This document shows positions 11,035 to 21,345 of a stretch of DNA of 64,000 nt, one piece after another. Origin of the DNA: Lonicera japonica (lineage: Eukaryota > Streptophyta > Magnoliopsida > Dipsacales > Caprifoliaceae); the NCBI GenBank assembly GCA_021464415.1, contig JAKCWG010000843.1, positions 62,001 through 126,000 of the forward strand. Reading direction: 5' to 3'. The position numbers were made by a program, and so were the translations under genes. Every line of letters starts with the position of its first letter. Within the stretch, counting starts at the first letter, position 1. The notes under the pieces are model-generated. The model saw nothing but the letters and a program-made list of their open reading frames with translations, searched no databases and was not told the origin of the DNA.

Positions 11035-12372
11035 GATCAATTATTGGTATAAACTTTTTAAATGTTGTGAATAGGGTACATCGATTAGAGTCCATTAAAT
11101 CAGCTAACAGAAAACTAAAATTATTTATACAAATCACTCTCAACTTTTAAAGTACTTGCACGTGCTATTCTTAACTTTTTTATTTTACATTCAATGTATT
11201 TACGAACACTGCCCCTTTTATCAGATGTATTCAATTTCCCATCTTCTTCCATTACGTTCATTATATCTTCACTTAAACCTCATCTTCCTTAGATCTCTAG
11301 CCACAAGCCCTGGAAGCCACTCCCTTCAGCTCTGATCCACTAGTCGAATTCTTCCCCAATCTGAGCTCTGTCCTCACCGGTGGTCAATTTCCGTGACTAA
11401 ACTATTTTCTTGTTTTGATTTTTTTCTCTCTTTCTCCCTCTAAATTCCCCTATCTCAATCCCAGCTTCATTGGAACACTGTTTTTGTAAATCATCTTTCT
11501 TTTCTTAATTCAAAAGATTTGTTTATTGTTTTTAGGTTAAATTTAAAAAGTACAAAAAACAAAAAGTACAATTTTTAAATAATTTATCGAATATAAAGTA
11601 TGTGTAATTGAATCGATATTTCATATTGGTTGCATAATGTTTCTTTTTAATATAATTCTAACTACCTTTGAAATTTTAATTAATTTAATGGAATGATCAA
11701 GATTAACTATATATGTCGTAATTGAATTGGGTTGTAATTAAAACAATGATCAAGCATTGAATTTTGGTGAATTGGTATCGAATTCGTTGTAGTTTGTGCT
11801 CCTCTACTACAAAGGTTGGAACATATTATTATGAAGAAGGGGATAAAATATGTGCATGTTTCCAAAGGAGATAAAGTGGATTTCGAATGGTTTGAGTTAA
11901 TATTCAAAAAAATTAAGGTAGTTTGCATAAATAATTAGAAAATTGGGGTAATTTATGTAAATAATTTCAACTTTTCTTTAACGCATGAAACCTAACTGTT
12001 GGACATGTTCAATAGCATTTAAAAAGTTCATTGCGACGATTGGCAAAGAAAATAGTCTGATAACCCAAGTGCAACAATGGCTAAATTATGTTGTTATTTG
12101 TTGCCATTTAGCCAATTATTTAATTTGATTCTTAGTCCTTTATATAATAAATAATCTATTTTTGTAGAATAAATATTTTACTCTGATATCTAATTCCGAC
12201 TAATATTGAACATGCATATAAAATTTTTAGTTTATTATGTTTCATTGCAAGTCAAACATAGACTAAATGTTTAAAACTGTGCGCGTTTTTCTTATTTGTT
12301 GTAAAATAAATTGTTTTATAAGAAAAAATAAAAAACCTCTATAAATATATTGTCATTGAGACTTGTAGTTTT
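11035..12372. other. AT-rich intergenic region
   Basis: No gene is supported. A GC-richer patch at 11270-11400 (many CCA/CTC triplets) precedes a pyrimidine-rich stretch and could be an old gene 5' end, but no start or domain is recognisable. Confidence 0.4.
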
Positions 12373-13169
12373 GAGTAAATGCCATCAATGGCCACTTAAC
12401 TATCGAGAAATTTTACCAATGGCCACTGAACTTTATTTAGTTACAATTGAACCATTAAACTTTTAAAAAATACTGCCAATGGTCACTTTGATAAATTCCA
12501 CCGTTAATTTTTGGCGGGAACCATGACACATGATTCTCATGTGTTATAGATGGGGCATTTAAGTCTTTTTTCCTTTTCTTTTCTTTTTTCTTCTTCTTCT
12601 TCCAAACCCAATAGCTAGCTAGCTAGGTGGACCACCATGACACAACCACTCCTCGTCGCCATGGCATCATCCACCAGCTCCTCGGAGAGATCGATCCATC
12701 TGAGCCTGAGCTTAGCCCCTTCCAAGTTTTGCTCACTCACTGCAACCTCCATTTCTGACATCTCATCCCACCATAACTTACCTTTAATCGTTGGTGGGGA
12801 CGAAGGATTGTCAGAGGAAGAAGCAATGGGAAGCAGAAGTTTGGAAGAAATGGAGAGAAGAAAGGGGAAGAAGAAGTTTCGGAGGAAGAAGAAAAGGGGC
12901 GAAATTCGGAGAAGAAATTCAGAGAAGAAGAAGAAGAAAGAAAAGAAAAATAAAAAGGGAAAAATAGAAGGAAAAAGACTAAAAAACCCCAAACATATCA
13001 CATGATAGTCATATGGGATGATTTCCGTCAAAACTAACGGGCATATTTGACAGAGTGGACACTGGCAGTACTTTTTAAAAGTGTAATGGTTTGATTGTAA
13101 CTAAATGAAGTTCAGCGGTCATTAGTAAAATTTGCCAATAATTGAATGGCCATTGATAGTATTTTACTC
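12373..13169. mobile_element. Mutator-like element with ~130-bp TIRs (possible Pack-MULE)
   Basis: Long terminal inverted repeats: 12373 to about 12500 pairs with about 13040 to 13169 (both ends read inward as GAGTAAA, ATCAATGGCCA, then TTAGTTACAAT and CCATTA). It is flanked by nearly identical 9-bp repeats, TGTAGTTTT (12364-12372) and TATAGTTTT (13170-13178), as expected of Mutator-type insertion. The interior (about 12600-13000) is much richer in G and C and carries overlapping open frames on both strands without recognisable domains; this looks like captured host sequence. Confidence 0.75.
12630..12990. other. GC-richer cargo inside the Mutator-like element
   Basis: The plus strand is open from 12637 to 13005 and the minus strand from 13031 to 12615. 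The second half is a run of GAAGAA-type triplets giving Lys/Glu-rich low-complexity translation. The first half encodes a Ser-rich stretch on one strand and, on the other, an acidic W-W-D-E-M-S-E-M-E-V peptide. Neither is recognised. Composition contrast with the AT-rich surroundings is the main evidence of foreign origin. Confidence 0.35.
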
Positions 13170-14715
13170 TATAGTTTTTAATTGCCTAACTTCGACAAAA
13201 GCAGTACAATATATTTATTTTTTCTTGAAATGACCTCAATTCTAAGTTCTGACATTGTCCATCTGTACGTGAGTCACATGAACGTTGGAATAGGAGGACC
13301 AAAGTTCAAATAGTTTAAACTTTGGGCGTCAATTTCTAATTATATGTAAAGTTTGGGAGTTAGTGGAGTTTATAATACTAAAGAAAATGGTATATAGCAC
13401 CGAAATTTTTATTGATAACTAGAATGACATGCACATGAAATATAGGTGTGACTTAATCGAATATTTCTAATTGAACAAAAAAAATAAAACAAAAATTGTA
13501 AGTAGCCTAATGATAATTGTAAATTTAATTTTTTTCAGGATCAAATAAAAATGTGCTTATTAACCAAGGGCTTTTGTGATTGTTTATTATAATGTGAATT
13601 AGCCAATCTATGAACTTTACAATTATTTGTGTTTGCTTGAGAAAATTCATGTAATATTCAAATTCTATATGTCGAAGAAATTTAGTGGGTACCCCCGACG
13701 TTAATATCGCTAAACAGAATTTTAAGCATCATAGCAAAATTTAGAATATATTTCTATACATATTTTCACTATCCAATAATTAAGTGGAGTTTAATTATAA
13801 TAAGCACAATATAAGATATTAAGATGTTTTCCCCTTTTATTTTTGTCACCTCGTCGTTTTTCTCATAATAATAAAATAAAATATAGTAAAAATCAAACAA
13901 AAGATAAAGAGTTAATTATTTCATTTTTTTTAAATAAAAGAAAGAAAGTTTAATGCAAAATTTACCTTCATTCGATAACTAGAATTTTATTTTTTTTGAG
14001 AAAGATAAATATGAGATAAAAACGAAAAAGTGGACGTTGTCAAACCGAATAAGTTTAGTGAGCTTCTCATCATTTATATTACCAATAATTTCGAGGTTGG
14101 TTTAATTTTGATAATAAAAATAATATCAAAGTCAATTTGATTGATTTGATTATAGAAAATGCAAGAAATTCACTGATATTTCTATTTTTAATAATAATAG
14201 TCTATCAATAAAAAAATAAATATATTTTAGTTAGTTACTCTTTGCTTTTATTTTATCTTTTCCTTTAATTTTTAAAATATAAATTGTTCATAGTCGTATT
14301 GTCAAAAATTTTAATTTTTTTATGATTTCTTTTATTTAGGATATCATGTAAAATTAAATAAAGTTTAAAACAGTTATTTACAAAATTATTAACGTTAAAC
14401 GATAACACTACAATGTACCTATTTAATGAAATAAAATATATATTTTAAATATTACAGTAGCATCAAATATTAAATATGAGATAATATTGGGAGATTATTT
14501 AAATCCTAAAGTGATAGGAATTAAAATACTTGGTGGGATTGAGAGACCTATTTAATTTCAAATTCCATCAAATTAATTTAGAACTGAATGAATTAGATTG
14601 GGAATCAAATACTAATTTCTATTCTTTAATTGCCTTATTGAACCTTAATTATAAAAAGAAATATATGCTTTGTGTTCATCAAGTTTAGAGTTGGAATAAT
14701 AAACAATACTAACTA

Positions 14716-14721
14716 ATGCCG
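14716..14721 (+). CDS. Copy 4, two-codon start exon (ATG CCG)
   Basis: ATG CCG followed by GTAAGT. It aligns with the degraded copy 5 site at 26081-26090, where the ATG is lost, and by analogy with ATG GCA/GTAAGT in copies 1 and 2. Unit A lacks a recognisable equivalent of the R-C...M-P-E exon, so the path from here to 16689 is unproven. Confidence 0.45.
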
Positions 14722-16168
14722 GTAAGTCCTCTTAACTTATTATTCTACTTCTTGCTCTTAATTTCTATTGGGATTGCTTTGTTTTTCTTTTCTTTTGAAT
14801 TCATGGGCGTCAATTAATTTATGTTTTCCTTTGGTATTAGCGTGTTGTTTTCCATCCTTTTCATTATTAATTTGTGCGTTTGATTGATTTGGGAATATAT
14901 ATGTTGTTTTTTTTTTATTTTTTAACTTTGATTGTTGAATAGTGGATGTTGAATGCTGAATCAAAGTTCTAAAGATTTTCTTTAATTTTTTTATTTTGAA
15001 TGCTGAATGTTTAATTATTAAAATAATTACACTTAATATCTATAAAAAAAAAAAAAAATCACTGTTGAACCAAGTTTTGGAACTAAGTGCATCCTCAATG
15101 AGTTAATTTTTGACCCATTGTGAATTGAACAGATGGGTTTTATTTTATGTTGTTTTTCTGATTTAGGGTTTATTATTGATTTGTTATTTTTATTTTGAAT
15201 GCTGAATGTTTAATTATTAAAATAATTACACTTAATATCTATAAAAAAAAAAAAAAAAAACTCACTGTTGAACCAAGTTTTGGAACTAAGTGCATCCTCA
15301 ATGAGTTAATTTTTGACCCATTGTGAATTGAACAGATGGGTTTTATTTTATATTGTTTTTCTGATTTAGGCTTCATTATTGATTTGTTCTACAAGATTAG
15401 TAGTGTTTATGAATGGACCTAATTTGGATTGTAGGCGTTCATAATGTACATGATTATCAGCTTTAGGCCAATGGCACCGATAGAAATAAATTAAATAATG
15501 ATTATTAGATTTGGTTGATTGATTAATGTGTTACTTATATAATTTATTTATTTTCAAAATTTAGTCAAGGACTAGAACTAGCGGAAATTTTTATATATTG
15601 ACGTGTTTCTTGATTAACGTGTTACTTGTTTACTCTTTAATTAATTTTTGATAACGTATATTTGGTTATAACGCGGGTGTCTTTCACCTGTCACTTCGAA
15701 GAATCTGGGTCTTCAACTCTCCATAAAACTCAAGAAAATATTGTTTTGACTTATCCTTTTATTTATTTAGGGTTAATTCTTGATAAAGATTAGTGCTGTT
15801 AAGAATGCGTGTAGTTTGGATTTAAGCCTTTGGGTTGCTTCAATTCAGACTGCTGCAATTAAATTTGGTGTTTGCTAGTTGCCGATTGAACTGAATAGTC
15901 CGTTATATAAGGTGTGCCTTATTTTGGTTTACACTTGAAATGATTGAGTCCCTTGCAAAAGGGAAAAAAATGCTTTAAAGTAAGTTGTAACATGAGAATT
16001 TTATGCAGTCAAAGAGCACAAAAGGTGAAAAAATATGGATTCGTGTGCATCTTAATGTTTGTGCATGTGTCGATATAATTTCCCCACAATATGAAATAAA
16101 ACACTAATGAATATCACTTGTAAACTTTTACACTTGACTCCTCTTGTTATTCTTTTTGCAGCACAGTA
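14722..16168 (+). other. Intron-like region of copy 4
   Basis: AT-rich and collinear with copy 5. It contains the tandem duplication at 14990-15388 and a CTCCTCTTGTTATTCTTTTTGCAG acceptor-like site at 16139-16162 matching the copy 5 acceptor at 38033-38059. An insertion at about 16169-16688 separates this ancestral acceptor from the present heptad exon. Confidence 0.45.
14990..15388 (+). repeat. 199-bp tandem duplication
   Basis: 14991-15189 and 15190-15388 are near-identical head-to-tail copies (TTATTTTGAATGCTGAATG start, poly-A tract, then CACTGTTGAACCAAG). The poly-A tract differs slightly in length. Unit B has only one copy. Confidence 0.85.
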
Positions 16169-16688
16169 AGTATTTTAAAAGCGTTGAAAATAGTGCTTCA
16201 TATACATATTTGCGCAGCTGGAATAGCGAATTGTTTGGATTGCGTGCACTATTGACTAACGTGGCATGCTTTTTACGTAATAGTGTGTGCTATTTAGGGT
16301 TTTCTTTTTAATAATTTTATAGGACTCAAAATTCTAAATTAAAAAAGTGGCTAGATGATTTTCATTAGTTCATTCGTCAACGACAAAAGGATAAGACTAA
16401 TTCTGAATTCTAATTTTCCTTTGTTTTCTTCTATTTCCTCTTCATCTTCATTTTTTTCCTTGTTCTCCTTCTCTTTTATAGTTCATTTGTAAATTTTGTA
16501 ATTATTGTAGGGATGTTAAGGTGTTTTAGTTATTGAATTGATTGCATAGATTACATTTTAGTACTTATTCTATTACTGTTCTTTATATTGAAAAGTTTAC
16601 GCAAAACGCCGTGTTGCTTACGCTACACAATCCGAAAACAAAAAGGCTATGTGATGCACTATTGCAATTAATGCAGACACTGTTGCAG
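16169..16688. mobile_element. ~520-bp insertion before the heptad exon (MITE-like)
   Basis: Unit B has the intron end and exon start directly joined (38033-38075), while unit A has about 520 bp between the matching blocks. Near its ends the insert carries AATAGTGCTTCATATA (about 16189) and, inverted, AATAGTGCATCACATA (complement of about 16651-16666), consistent with terminal inverted repeats. No TSD was resolved. Confidence 0.45.
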
Positions 16689-17435
16689 CAACAGCTAGAG
16701 GAGCAAGCACCAAAGTCTAGAAACTCGGAAAGTGGAAAAGATATCCGCAAAAGCAATAAATCCAAATCCATGATAGTTGATAAAACTCTCCGTAGAAGCA
16801 ATAAAGCCGAAGTTCGTGACCTCAAAGCCGAAGTGTGTGACCTTAGTGCCGAAGTGTGTGATCTTGAAGCTGAAGTGTGTGACATCAATGCCGAAGTGTA
16901 TGACCTCAAAGCTAACCACAAAGCCCAAGTGCTTGATCTCAAATCTGCAGTGCGTGGCCTCAAAGCCTCAGTGCGTCGCCTCAAAGCTTCAGTGCGTGAC
17001 CTCAAAGCCACTGTGCGTGACCTTGAAGCCGAAGCACGTGACCTTGAAGCTGAAGAGCGGCACCTTGAAGCCGACGTGCATGACATCAAAGCCGACCTCG
17101 TCGAAGCCGGCCTCAAAGCCAAAGCACCTGACCTCAAAGCCGAAGTGCGTGACCTCAAAACCGACCTCGTCAAAGCCGACCTCAAGGCCAAAGCGCGTGA
17201 CCTCAAAACCGACCTCGTCAAAGCCGACCTCAAGGCCAAAGCGCGTGACCTTAAGGCCGAAGCGCGTGACCTCAAGGCCGAAGCGCGTGACCTCAAAGCC
17301 GGCCCCAGATCCCAAGTCCCTGACCTCAAACCTAGCCTCAAAGCTGACCCCAGATCCCAGGTCTCTAACCTCAAACCCGAAGTCCATGACCTCAGATCCC
17401 TTCGCTCCAAAGTTACAACATGTTGTTTTTTGTGA
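16689..17435 (+). CDS. Copy 4, terminal exon: 21-bp minisatellite encoding a heptad coiled coil
   Basis: 248 codons and a TGA stop, opened by a TTGCAG acceptor at 16683-16688. The first ~38 residues (Q-Q-L-E-E-Q-A-P-K-S-R-N-S) match copy 5. From about 16804 the DNA is a 21-bp tandem repeat (type GTGCGTGACCTCAAAGCCGAA) translated as D-L-K-A-E-V-R-like heptads, with Leu and Val/Ala at alternating 4- and 3-residue spacing: an idealised coiled coil of about 190 residues. At 17151-17246 a 48-bp unit (D-L-K-T-D-L-V-K-A-D-L-K-A-K-A-R) is repeated exactly twice. The C-terminus is T-T-C-C-F-L. No known family was recognised. Alternative: a decayed gene whose array merely stayed open because the repeat contains no stop. 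Confidence 0.6.
   Translation, partial: QQLEEQAPKSRNSESGKDIRKSNKSKSMIVDKTLRRSNKAEVRDLKAEVCDLSAEVCDLEAEVCDINAEVYDLKANHKAQVLDLKSAVRGLKASVRRLKASVRDLKATVRDLEAEARDLEAEERHLEADVHDIKADLVEAGLKAKAPDLKAEVRDLKTDLVKADLKAKARDLKTDLVKADLKAKARDLKAEARDLKAEARDLKAGPRSQVPDLKPSLKADPRSQVSNLKPEVHDLRSLRSKVTTCCFL
16804..17400 (+). repeat. 21-bp coding minisatellite array
   Basis: Roughly 25 units of 21 bp with some 9- to 15-bp interruptions (all multiples of three). Because the unit is a multiple of three and lacks stops in several frames, other frames on both strands are also open; these are shadows. A shorter array with the same unit sits at 38115-38370. Confidence 0.85.
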
Positions 17436-18184
17436 AGTTCTTCATTTTGCACTAAGGGATGCTCAACACAGGTGATCATTTGCATTTTCACCATTTTACA
17501 TTTGATGTTGATAACAACAATATATGCCACATGCCTTGAAAAGTATTGCACGGTTGCACTCTTGTTGAGCGTATAATAATTACGAAGCATTTTGGTACTT
17601 TCATATATATAATATATGTACTTGTACTGACTTGGCACCTTATTCGTAATAGGATAAATGAAGATACACAGAGAGTGAGGCATCCTACAGAAAGATCGGA
17701 GATGGCTAATCATGTTTTCTAGGATTTTTGGACAATAATAATGAATGTGGTTTATATAGAAAGTTTGGATTGGTTTGATACACAGTGTTTTTGCATTGAT
17801 TGATGATAAGTGCAGTTCTATATCATGACAATTTATAATGTTATACATTTGAAAGTTTTGTGGGTTTGAATATTTGGGTTTGATAATTCATAATGTTATT
17901 TCTTACCCCTTTTTCTTTATTGTCTAATTTTTATCATGGATTAATTTCTGTTTTAATTTTATCCGAGTATAGCACGTCAAACAATGCACTTCTTTTTTTG
18001 TTATAATCCTTGTCCTCTTTTCCTATATCTGGATTACTTGGTTTTTCAGTAGAAGAATACGCATAAAACACAGAAAGTCATTTGTTCTCTTTCATCGTCT
18101 TCTCGATCTTCAAGGGTTCTGGAGTACACTTGTCAGTAAATCGTGGGAGTTGCACGTTCATTTTGTGCACGCAATTAAGAACCC
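17436..18184. other. 3' flank of copy 4
   Basis: Collinear with 38411-38950. It contains a possible splice donor after CTCAACACAG (17470) and a stretch at about 17660-17720 (GAGTGAGGCATCC...GATCGGAGATGGCTAATCATG) similar to coding sequence of the last exon of copy 1, here with no open frame. Confidence 0.45.
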
Positions 18185-19150
18185 ATCAAAAAAAAAAAGA
18201 TGTATAATGCTGATATCGTAATAGAACAGAGGACAAGATTCCCAGTGAAACTATGTGGGCTTCAGAATTACAATCTCAAGAAATAAAAGAAAACAACATA
18301 ATATATTACAACAAAACAGAATCCCCAAACTCAGCATATTGACGCATCCCATATCAAAGACAACCTTGAGTTCCATTTTCATCCCATCTCGGAAATGAAG
18401 TTAATGAGTCGAGGATTAGTTTCTTGAATAAATAAATAAAATTAAGTTTGAAACAGAAGCTGCACAAAACTCATACACATAGTTTGAGGTATGAACAGAT
18501 ATCCTCTTTTATTTATGTTTTCTACTTTTCTAAAGGGTAAATTACATATCTACGATCCGCAAGAATACCAAATCTAGTACAACGGACAAGCATTTCATAA
18601 TATTGAAGCAGCAGCAGCCAACCAAAAAAGGCCTAACTTTGTCGATATCTTCTCATCTTGTGCACACAATTAACAACCCTAAACAAATAAAAAAAGAAAA
18701 GGTACCTAGAAAAAATAAATTATGCACAAATTTTCCTTGAAAACAACCGAACAGTGAATTGGAAACAAATGAAAACCTAACAATTCATTCGAAATGACAA
18801 CCAAGAACCCATACATATATACATTGAGAAATAGTATTTCATGAATGAATGAGTACAAATAATCATCATTGTGAAATCCAGCTAGTTTGCCCAAAAACTG
18901 AAACCTAGATAATTTTGGGAATGCATATATATAGAAATTAAAAGATAGCTGGGAAACTGGGATTAGGAAATAATATTTTGAAGTAAATGGAAGCACAAAT
19001 AGAAGAAGTGGATTAATACTTACTGCCATTGTTATTATTACTCTTCTTGAAGAATTCTCGAAGAAGAAGAAGAAGAAGAAGAAGAAGAAGAAGAAGAAGA
19101 AGAGCATCAATTCAAACAGTACCCGCGCCAAAGAAATTAAGAGAGAGAGT
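18185..19150 (-). pseudogene. Copy 2: 5' fragment of the heptad gene family
   Basis: Similar throughout to 3880-4935 of copy 1, including ATG GCA at 19024-19029 with GTAAGT donor and the GAA/GA-rich leader. Downstream exons are missing: the similarity stops near 18185, next to the 3' flank of copy 4, so this is a truncated, tail-to-tail fragment. Confidence 0.6.
19060..19103. repeat. (GAA)n microsatellite in the copy 2 leader
   Basis: About 14 GAA units; copy 1 has a much shorter interrupted version at 4846-4870. The long Arg or Phe runs in frames across it are artefacts. Confidence 0.85.
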
Positions 19151-20024
19151 AATTTTGACTGGATTGATTAATTATTTTATTTATAATTATTTTAAAAATA
19201 ATCTCATTTATAATTGTTGCAAAAAAAAGTTGTAACCATATCGAATGTAGCCGCAAGGAATAGCTTCTGTTCATCCCAATTTCCCGTGTTTGAAAGAAGT
19301 AATTCTAATTTCTATAAAAATTGTGGTTGATTTATCTTTTAAGTTTTTTTAATTACAATTTCTGATATTTGATCATATATTTAGGATTTTAAAAATAAGG
19401 TGAATTAAAATTTCATTTGTTTAGATAGTTACGAAATCTCATTTAAAAGAGATACAAAATTTTGCTAAAACAAGAATATGGAGGATTGCGCCTCATTTTA
19501 AAAAAAGTATTAACTCGAAAATTTTGTTCACCAAAATCAAGTAGATTTCGCTCATGTGAAATCCCAATTTTTTCGCTCATTTTCCCAAGAAAGAAAACAA
19601 AATGGAAATCAAGTTTTTCACACCCCAAATCCCAACTTTTGTTCAAATGAAGAGTTTCACTTTTCCATCCAAACACAAGGTAAATCTTTTGTTTAATAAA
19701 TGGGATACGGAGTCATAACTTTGTGTTAACCGTGTACATTTAGTATTGCTCATTCATAAATATAATTATTGGTTTAATATTTATATTTAACTGAAGTTAT
19801 GTTGTGTGCAAGAATTCTTTAATTTTTGGACCCAATTGGATATTGGTTTGATGGCAAATTAGGATATGAATTAGTATTTTGCGTATCCATTCATTAGATA
19901 CTCAAACTGGATTTAGATACAGCATGGGCATCCATATTTGATACGATCCATTGACGGGTCTTATTTTTCAAACTAGGATATCCAAAGGTGCGCATTTTTT
20001 TCTTGTTTTTTCAAAATAAGAATA
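19151..20024. other. Intergenic region
   Basis: No gene recognised. The overlapping short open frames at 19443-19676 on both strands show no known domain. Confidence 0.4.
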
Positions 20025-20027
20025 TTA

Positions 20028-20519
20028 GAACATCTCTAATAGTTGTTTAAATATTAAGGTGTAAATCTATTGTGTCAACCCACTTTTACACAAAAGTTGT
20101 ACTCCGGTGATAGTTTTGCAAACTCTTGTATAAAATTTGAAATAGCCAATAAGATATCAGCACATGTTAAATGTCAATTTACAAAATTTAATATTATTTT
20201 TTCTTGAATTTTTCTTGAGTTTTTCTATACATAATTTTACCATAACAATTCATCTTGTTTTGTAAGTCTTAATGAGTAAATTTTGGATATGTAATTTTTA
20301 TTAAAATATATCTTGTATACTAAAAATTATTACATTTTAAAGTTTTATAAAAAAAATCTGAAGATAGAGAATGCTAATATGGTAGTGCAAATTGAAGTTA
20401 TATTTTACACATCTGTTTTATACAAAATGCAAACATAAAAGACTGCTAGAGATGAAATATTTTGCAAATTGTATAAATTTTAGATAAAACAAAATTATAG
20501 AATTCTGATGGAGATGCTC
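20028..20519. mobile_element. Tourist-like MITE (GAGCATCTC family), copy 1
   Basis: 492 bp; the left end GAACATCTCTAATAG and the complement of the right end, GAGCATCTCCATCAG, are inverted repeats. TTA is duplicated at 20025-20027 and 20520-20522. The paralogous stretch near 4300 (TATATTAGCATTTCATAATATCC) is uninterrupted and serves as an empty site. Confidence 0.75.
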
Positions 20520-20522
20520 TTA

Positions 20523-21345
20523 GCAATTCATAATATCCAAGAAGAGAAATTAAATTACAGAGTGAAGTCAAGCCAACAAAAAACGCAAACTCTATTGATG
20601 AGAACACTATCATCTCATCTTGTAGAAGCAATTAAGAACCCTAAGAGCATCTTCAAGACTCCAACAGTAGAGTATATTATTGTTTTGTGTATGTTTTACA
20701 AAAGTTGGAAAATTTTGGTCTCCAGTAGTCCTTTAAATTTGACTTTTTTGTTTAATGGATGTGTAAAATACACTATAAAGTTTACACTGTCAGGCTAGCT
20801 AACTATTTCTCTCTTAATTTTTTTATATAAAACTTTAAAATATAATAACTTTTAATATAAAATATATATATTAATAAAAATTATATATTTGAAATCCGTT
20901 CCTCAAGACCAAGAAATCAAGATCCATTGTCATTATTGCTATATTCAAATTTTACACAAAAATTTACAAAACTACCATTGGAGCATATTTTTTTTTTTAG
21001 ATTTCAAAATTTGTGTAAAAGTGACTTGACGTACGTAAGATTTACACAAGAATGTTTACACTATGGTTAGAAATGCTCTAAATAAATAAATAAAGAGGGA
21101 AAAAATAAAAAAATAAAACTAAATAAACTAAATTATCCACAAATTTTCCCTAAAAACAACCTAAGTTTGAATTGGCAAGAAATGAAAACCTAACAATTCA
21201 TTCATCAAAATGACAACCAAGAACCCATACATTTATACATCGAGAAATAGTAATTAGCAATAATTCATTCATGAATAAATAGAAATAATCATCATGTGAA
21301 AGTCTGTAAAGAATAATAACAAATCAAATCAAATAATAACAACCA
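20523..21345 (-). pseudogene. Copy 3: intron-1 fragment of the heptad gene family
   Basis: Matches copy 1 from about 4305 to 4715 (CATAATATCCAAGAA, ATTGATGAGA, CTTGTAGAAGCAATTAAGAACCCTAA, ATGACAACCAAGAACCC). It is interrupted by the MITE at 20645-21078 and lacks the start exon. Confidence 0.6.
20645..21078. mobile_element. Tourist-like MITE (GAGCATCTC family), copy 2
   Basis: 434 bp, ends GAGCATCTTC and (inverted) GAGCATTTCT, TAA duplicated at 20642-20644 and 21079-21081. Copy 1 of the gene has the unoccupied site CCCTAAATAAATG at about 4433-4445. Confidence 0.75.

Larger units (their letters stand above)
13250..17980 (+). repeat. Segmental duplication unit A
   Basis: It is collinear with unit B (about 24200-26300 plus 35820-38950). 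Shared landmarks in order: the CAAAGTTCAAATAGTTTAAACTTT motif region (13300 / 24250), GTGAATTAG-CAAT-TATGAA (13600 / 24660), TGTGTTCATCAAGTT before the start exon (14670 / 26040), GACC-ATTGTGAATTG-CAGATGGGTTTTATTT (15110 / 35845), the heptad exon, and AGAGTGAGGCAT-CTA after it (17670 / 38625). Unit B is larger because of transposon insertions. Confidence 0.7.

Noticed and set aside
12615..13031. 138-codon minus-strand gene
   Set aside because: Lies inside the Mutator-like element; Phe/Leu-rich part is the antisense of a GAA repeat. Reported as cargo rather than a gene.
16777..17475. 232-codon plus-strand frame rich in Lys-Pro-Thr-Ser
   Set aside because: Shadow of the same repeat in the second frame; not conserved as an open frame with the same ends in copy 5 beyond what the repeat gives.
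16583..17848. 421-codon minus-strand open frame across the heptad array
   Set aside because: Arg/Ser/Leu repeats are the antisense of the 21-bp unit; the unit lacks stops in this frame. The start region and tail show no homology, and the plus-strand frame has the conserved start, acceptor and C-terminus.
19029..19235. Poly-Arg protein
   Set aside because: Translation of a GAA/AGA microsatellite in the leader of gene copy 2.
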